The translations under genes were made by a program, and so were the position numbers. Source: Agarophyton chilense (taxonomy: Eukaryota > Rhodophyta > Florideophyceae > Gracilariales > Gracilariaceae). From it: DNA of 64,000 nucleotides. The stretch is taken from positions 1,426,001 to 1,490,000 of the forward strand of contig JARGXX010000080.1 of NCBI GenBank assembly GCA_030374765.1, in the 5' to 3' direction. Of this stretch, positions 58,748 to 64,000 are shown piece by piece. A model generated the notes under the pieces. The model had not been told where the DNA came from. It saw nothing but the letters and a program-made list of their open reading frames with translations, and did not search any database. The stretch's first letter is position 1, and each line of letters starts with the position of its first letter.

Positions 58748-58974
58748 GTCAACCTCATCAACTGTGCTGCACCTAGCGAAACCCCTCGTTGCATTTCTGG
58801 GTAGAAGCGTGCCTCTTCTCTTTTAATTTCCTTCCCAGGAACACTCTTTCGAGAACCAACTACCCACAAAAAGCCTCCCTCAACAAGAGTGCTAAACATG
58901 TCCACCTTTGTTGTTTGCACCTAAACATGCCCTCTTCCCCTTTCTCTGTATCCTCTCTTTATCCCTTCTAACTG

Positions 58975-61440
58975 CTAAAGCAATGCTGCATCGCGTGGTA
59001 CTAATACCACTCTCGTGTTGTACAAGGCATCTGGCCCAGAGGGTACGCCCTTCTTGTTCACCAAATGCCCTGTCAGTCCTTGAAGCTCTTTGAGACCCTG
59101 CGACTCTTTTCTTCTCTCCTTCACCGCCTGCAGCAGTTGTTCGGCAAGCTTACGTCCCGATTCATCTAGAATTAGTGTGGATAGATGTGCGTCGATGGTG
59201 CAACAAGCCCACGAGATACACCCTTTCATCAAAAATGCCCTTCGTTTTCGTTTTGTTAACCTCTCATTGTCAACCCATTTTCTAATTCCTCTGAACGACA
59301 CAGCCGAATCCACCCCGAACGCAACCTCCACCGCGCCGAATTGCAACGCCTTCAGCGCTTTCGGCAGCTCAGTTCGCGTGGACTCCTCCACAGCTGTCAC
59401 AGCTGTTGATGAAGTTAGATATGTCCTAAAGTGGTTAAGAAATGTTATAATATCGCTGAAAGGCAGCCTTCGCACTGCGCGGATCATTTGATCCGTGTCC
59501 GTACAACATTCGAGACAGACTTCAAACAAACGTCTCGCGCGTTCCAGCCTTACGTGTGCGGTCTGCTTGTGAGAGCGCTTAGTTGACAACATGTCGCCGT
59601 TGCCTTCCTCAATCTTTGCCGCGTCGGCCAGATGAATGGCATGTCTCATGACCCTGACAATATCTTGCTCCGGCAAGTCTGCTACGGCTCTCACTACGGC
59701 CTCCAGCGCATACGAATAATGCAAGGGACTCATCAGCGGATCGATGATTGAATTCATTCGGAAAGATTCTCTGTCGATGCCCATGTCCCATGAGTCGGAC
59801 ACATCCGCCACTGCCAAAACGGCTTCACTTGACACAACGCCCGTTCCCAGCATGTCCACCAGTGGCACCAAAAACTTGACCTGACCACAATGCAGCTCGT
59901 ACAAACATCTGGCAGTTGATACGGCCGCCAATCGCTCACTGGGAAGCTTTTTCAAGCCCATATTGTACGAATCGTGCCGCACGCCACGGTCGCGATTGGT
60001 ACAATCGCTGATAAGCGAGAGCACAGATTCGGCAGTAGGCGTCTTAGACTTGGTGAGCAACTCTCGAATAATACTGTCCTCCCTGTCATCCTCGCCCGAA
60101 ACATACTCCTGAAACCGTTTGGTCGAGTCGCTGTCCGCATCGGCGGCCGCCTTGATAGGGGCGATTGACAAGGGATGACTTTGAAGCGGCGCTTTCATCA
60201 TACCGAGAGTAACTCTCTCCACCACCTCATCGCAAAGCGCCTTTCTCTTGAGCACCATTGCCAAGCTTACGGCGCCTGAAGCGGTGCGGTTCGATATGGA
60301 AAGCTCATGGAGGCCGCGATCGGATACAAAGGTGGCCTCACCAGCATCCGTGGGTGTGGCACAAATTCGGCGGATATCATGATCGACGAGTGCAAAACCG
60401 TGACCACAAACATACTGCTGGTCCCAAACCGAAATGAAACGGCCGTAGCCCACGACAAAGAAATCGCGCCAAACACTCTCCACAAAACCACCGGGTGCCC
60501 CTCCATCCCCCGCGCGGGGAGAAGCTTGCGGTGACTGGGACGCACGTAGGACAAGTGCGTGATACATGACAGCTGCTAGTTGGGGCGATTTGGGCGTGGC
60601 TTGAAACGGGGCCGAAAAGAAGTCGAGACCATTTGCAGCGGGTGAAACAGACGCGGCGCTCGGTCGCAGTTCAAAGAAACAGAGATGACCCCCCTCATAC
60701 AGCACACACAGGCTGCGCGACTTGAGGGCGATGTCTATGATTCGCGTTTGTCGGGTGCCGGGCAGGTTCGATGGGTGTTCCGAGGGTTCAGAAATCAAGA
60801 CTGGGGCCGAACAGGACAGCTCGATAGAGTCGGAAGTTTGCAAGTGACGAAGGCGTAAAATGTATAAATGAAGGCAGCCTTTCGTGCGACCAATGACGGA
60901 AACAAGATTGTTGCCCGTGCTTGAAACGTTCAAAACGTGCTCGAGACTAAGGTTGAAGCCACTCTTGTCGCATAGCAATGGCTCGCCGGTACTATCATGA
61001 ACGACGGCGACTTGGCCGCGTTCCGAAACAAGCACGGTGAAGAGGCGGGGCTGATCGGGGGTGGAGGCGGGTTGGCATACGTTGCACATGGCGAGCACGG
61101 GTGATTCAAAGCTGGTTTGCAATGTGTTGTGAAGATGGTACTCAGTGGACGCGTTGCCCCGAGACAGGACGAAAATATGGTTGCTCACGTCTGGCAAGGA
61201 GACATATATGTGAGCAAGTTGGGTTCCAAAGCTCATGTGGGCGTGTTTGAAATGTGACACATTGGGCAGCGCGTGGGAGATGGGGGAGGTTTTCCATTGC
61301 TGTTGGTTGCGTGTTGCGAGTAAGAGGGAGGAAGAGGTGTGGGTATGTGAGGCGAAGCAAGACAACACGATGGAGTGGTTGTGTTTGGCGACAGCGGAGA
61401 TATCACTCTGCACCAAAGAGGGAGTCACCGAAATGTCCAT
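58975..61440 (-). CDS. NOL11-like nucleolar protein (predicted t-UTP/U3 processome factor)
   Basis: An 821-residue protein. The first ~450 residues look like a WD-type beta-propeller (strands such as LFTVLVSERGQVAVVHDSTG and FFVVGYGRFISVWDQQYVCG). The remainder is helical, ending in a segment with the NOL11 C-terminal pattern ISWACCTIDAHLSTLILDES followed by a coiled helix (AEQLLQAVKERRKESQGLKE). NOL11 works in the nucleolus with the t-UTP complex in pre-rRNA transcription and early 18S processing. The start is taken at the ATG at 61440 (MDISVTPSLVQSD); upstream in-frame codons encode low-complexity sequence over a G18 tract. Confidence in the coding region is high, in the family moderate; another propeller-solenoid protein (for example a nucleoporin) is the alternative. 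Confidence 0.65.
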   Translation of the reverse strand: MDISVTPSLVQSDISAVAKHNHSIVLSCFASHTHTSSSLLLATRNQQQWKTSPISHALPNVSHFKHAHMSFGTQLAHIYVSLPDVSNHIFVLSRGNASTEYHLHNTLQTSFESPVLAMCNVCQPASTPDQPRLFTVLVSERGQVAVVHDSTGEPLLCDKSGFNLSLEHVLNVSSTGNNLVSVIGRTKGCLHLYILRLRHLQTSDSIELSCSAPVLISEPSEHPSNLPGTRQTRIIDIALKSRSLCVLYEGGHLCFFELRPSAASVSPAANGLDFFSAPFQATPKSPQLAAVMYHALVLRASQSPQASPRAGDGGAPGGFVESVWRDFFVVGYGRFISVWDQQYVCGHGFALVDHDIRRICATPTDAGEATFVSDRGLHELSISNRTASGAVSLAMVLKRKALCDEVVERVTLGMMKAPLQSHPLSIAPIKAAADADSDSTKRFQEYVSGEDDREDSIIRELLTKSKTPTAESVLSLISDCTNRDRGVRHDSYNMGLKKLPSERLAAVSTARCLYELHCGQVKFLVPLVDMLGTGVVSSEAVLAVADVSDSWDMGIDRESFRMNSIIDPLMSPLHYSYALEAVVRAVADLPEQDIVRVMRHAIHLADAAKIEEGNGDMLSTKRSHKQTAHVRLERARRLFEVCLECCTDTDQMIRAVRRLPFSDIITFLNHFRTYLTSSTAVTAVEESTRTELPKALKALQFGAVEVAFGVDSAVSFRGIRKWVDNERLTKRKRRAFLMKGCISWACCTIDAHLSTLILDESGRKLAEQLLQAVKERRKESQGLKELQGLTGHLVNKKGVPSGPDALYNTRVVLVPRDAALL

Positions 61441-62742
61441 TTTGCTCGCTAGTTGTGCGGCAGACGGCACGCAAGAACAGGCAGCCGCTGTCTGTAGCAA
61501 AAGAATGGGGCGCGTGTTTGGGGGGGGGGGGGGGGGGACGGGGAAGGTGGCCTGCGGCTGTTTTGAGCGTGTGTGTGTGCGCATTGATCCGGTGGTAGCG
61601 TTTAGCCGCTTGTGCAGGTTACTGCGCGCGTGCGAGCACTGGCAATTTTAATCGAATTTTAGGCAAGGGGAGACGCGTGCAGGTTATTACGGCTACTCAA
61701 CGCATCGCGCTAATTGCTGCAACTGCGCAACTGCGCCGATCACTCTTGAGAGACCGCCGGCGCGCCATGCGTGGGCAGTGTCGCGAACGCTTTAAGCTCA
61801 CTTCCTTGGTCGTCGTCGGCGCCGTCGTCGCGGCGCGCCCTGGTGTCCATGGAAAGATAACGCCTTTCGCACCCATTTCCGAGGAATGGGTGCATCGTTA
61901 CGCTTGAGAGAAGCAGCAATCGGTACGTTGACGCACAACGTTGCAATGCATCCTAGGAGGACACCACTCAGACCTGTACCGAACCAACGGTGGCATATGC
62001 CCCGTTGTGGACAATCTTTTACATCGACTGATGGATGCATGCCGTGTTTTGGAAATGCAATCGAATCGTTCACTAACTTCACTAACTGCTCGTGCTTGTG
62101 CTCAGCTTTCGCTACGACCGACCGTTCGTTCTCAGCGTGTCTGCGCAAGACAATGCGAAAATCGCTCTTGATGCCCCAAGTCAACGAAAACCCATTTGGT
62201 AAATGAGCTTAGACTGTAAGCGCGCACGGAAGCGTCTGTCGCCCGAGCCAAACGTCATGGGAGCGGATCAAAAGTCCGCCCGCTCAGAGCGCAGCCGACC
62301 GCGCTGCCCGCAACACGGAGTGCGAATGCCACCTGCCGCCAAAAAAACGTGCCGCGTGCCTAGCAAACAGCGCCCTTGCTACATGAACCTGCAGTGCACC
62401 GCGCGGATCAATGTACTCAACGCCCACACACCCCCGCCTCGTCCCTCCCCCACCCCATCCGCGACGCCTCCGCTTCCCCGCTCAGAGCTACTCACCATCC
62501 CCGCCGCCCCGTCCCATCGCTCGTCCCGCGCGCTTTGTGCCCGCAGCCCGTCCCACCTCTTCGTCGTTTCTGCCCAGTCCAGCGCGGTGCCCGCCGCTTC
62601 GCCTTTCCCATCCTCCATACCACAACGCCCCCACGTGCCTTCTCTCTCTCACGCCCCCGGTCAATGACCCACGCGCTCCCGCCCTCCTTGCAAAACCACT
62701 TTCATCTTCCTTCCTTTCCTCATAGTGCCTTAGAGCTCTCCC
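61441..62742. other. Divergent intergenic region between NOL11-like and TBL1-like genes
   Basis: It contains a G18 tract at about 61516-61533 in the NOL11-like leader and a long C-rich/pyrimidine-rich leader before the TBL1-like ATG (62430-62740). A minus-strand frame at 61798-62184 encodes one hydrophobic helix (GLSGVLLGCIATLCVNVPIA) and an Arg-rich end, but it has no ATG start and no recognised family. It could be an exon of a small membrane protein but is left uncalled. Confidence 0.45.
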
Positions 62743-64000
62743 ATGACTTCCAAGCCCCAGTCTCACACCACCGTGAGCTCTGATGAGATCAACTATCTTG
62801 TTTTCCGTTACCTCCAAGAATCCGGTACGTACCACCCCCTCGTATACTATTCGTTCCATTTAATCCGCTCCACTCCCCTCGCCCTCCAAAACTGCTATTA
62901 ACCGCGCCCGTTGTTCACCTCAATCGCGTGTAGGATACGTACACAGTGCGTTTGCGTTCGGCTATGAAAGCCAAGTGATCCGTACCAAAATCGACGGCTC
63001 GCAAATCCCGCCCGGCGCCCTTCTCTCCTTTATTCAGCGCGGCGTCAACTTTGTTGAAATTGAACAGAGCCTCGTTGACGAGACCAAAGATGGTACGCAC
63101 GCCATGGACGGAGTTACATCGCTCCTCGATGTACACCGCTGTCTGTGCAACCAGGATTTCAAACCCCCGCGCCAGCTCAATGTAATCAACGGCACTAGTG
63201 ACCAGCCCGCTATGATGGACATGGACGACCGCGACCCCGCCGTAAGCGCCGACAGAAACAAGGACCGCGCCGCCAAGTCCAACGTCGATGTACCGGAATC
63301 GGACGTGCTTCGGTTGCGCGGACACAGCTCAGAGGTTTTTGTTTGTGCATGGAATCCGCGTACTTCGGTGTTGGCAACGGGCTCGGGCGATTCTTCGGCT
63401 CGCATCTGGCCTATTCCCACCACGTTTCCACCGCCTTCGTCCGCGTCGGCTGCTGCCGCCGCACAACCTATAGTGCTGGCTCATGCGCCCGAACGCTCAA
63501 GACCAAGCTCGTTGGTGAAGCATAGATCTAATGACGTTACCACGCTGGATTGGAACCCTACGGGCACTATGCTGGCGACGGGCACATACGACGGTGTGGC
63601 AAAAGTTTGGAGTGAGACTGGTGAGTTGAAACATAGTTTGGTGAGACATACTGGTCCGTTGTTTTCGTTGAAGTGGAACAAGAAGGGCAACCATATTCTG
63701 ATTGGATCGGTTGATAAAACTACTACCGTGTGGAATGGCCTCACTGGTCAACTTGTTCGCCAGTATACTGCGCACGAGGCCCCATGTCTTGATGTCGACT
63801 GGAAGGACGATGTGGTGTTTGCGTCATGTTCAACCGATAAGCTTATCTACATGCAGAGCGTTGAATCCAACACTCCTCTTCGCGTGTATCGTGGTCATGA
63901 GGATGAAATTAATTGTATCAAGTTTGATCCATCGGGAAAATTACTTGCGTCCTGTTCGGATGACTACACCGCCAAGGTGTGGAGCACAGAGAGTCAGAGG
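62743..64000 (+). CDS. TBL1/TBL1XR1-like LisH and WD40 corepressor, partial
   Basis: Exon 1 is 62743-62824 and exon 2 runs from 62934 past the right edge. A 109-bp intron has a GTACGT donor and a TAG acceptor. The joined reading frame gives SSDEINYLVFRYLQESGYVH, the LisH dimerisation motif of TBL1, Ebi, Sif2 and HOS15, followed by the conserved AFAFGYESQV and PPGALLSFIQRGVNFVEIE region. WD40 repeats begin near 63300 (LRGHSSEVFVCAWNPR, then NDVTTLDWNPTGTMLATGTY, GPLFSLKWNKKGNHIL, EDEINCIKFDPSGKLL). Family members form the propeller scaffold of histone-deacetylase corepressor complexes in the nucleus. At least five repeats are visible and the rest lie outside the window. Confidence 0.9.

Noticed and set aside
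62203-62667. 154-codon plus-strand frame upstream of the TBL1-like gene
   Set aside because: Pro/Ser/Arg-rich low complexity caused by the pyrimidine-rich leader. No domain, and it overlaps the expected promoter and 5' UTR.
1-64000. CRISPR arrays, rRNA genes, tRNA genes, bacterial operons
   Set aside because: None seen. Gene structure and repeats are eukaryotic.

Overview
The window looks like a nuclear contig from a eukaryotic alga, most likely a florideophyte red alga of the Chondrus type. This is an inference. It rests on compact, nearly intronless host genes (one 109-bp intron found), fragments of two nuclear genes for plastid proteins (NFU-type Fe-S scaffold, FabI-type enoyl-ACP reductase), and gene islands next to large blocks of nested LTR-retrotransposon fossils. 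No species-level marker was seen.

Layout. Bases 1-41564 are a nest of old mobile elements. Ty3/gypsy family A (chromodomain-bearing) is present in three copies. A1 is on the minus strand at 1-1208 and 12231-14094 and runs off the left edge. A3 is on the minus strand at 22973-24390 and 34585-41564. A2 is on the plus strand at 24391-34584 and sits inside A3, flanked by a GTGCG target duplication. Ty3/gypsy family B (plus strand, 14095-22972) has 669/716-bp LTRs, and its two flanks come from two different family A copies. A1 is split by an 11-kb insertion (1209-12202) with about 39-bp inverted ends. That insertion carries a DNA-methyltransferase relic, a long coiled-coil pseudogene, a Ty1/copia relic, and pieces of NFU and FabI genes.

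Bases 41565-52500 are mostly AT-rich, gene-poor DNA. They hold a degraded unknown gene, a Harbinger-like transposase scrap, a possible solo LTR, a GC-rich block, one SANT/Myb-like gene (48475-49122, minus) and two unexplained open frames.

Bases 52894-64000 are a normal gene island: mRNA decapping enzyme DCP2 (+), a MYST-family histone acetyltransferase of the ESA1/TIP60 type (-), a three-repeat PUR protein (+), a NOL11-like ribosome-biogenesis protein (-) and a TBL1-like LisH/WD40 corepressor (+, cut by the right edge). MYST/PUR and NOL11/TBL1 are divergent pairs; PUR/NOL11 converge. They are ordinary housekeeping genes for RNA turnover, chromatin and ribosome assembly, with no sign of a shared pathway.

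The most unusual signals are two. Both gypsy families carry a long reading frame on the opposite strand between pol and the 3' LTR, with recognisable similarity between families. The 11-kb TIR-bounded insertion has apparently collected pieces of host plastid-protein genes.
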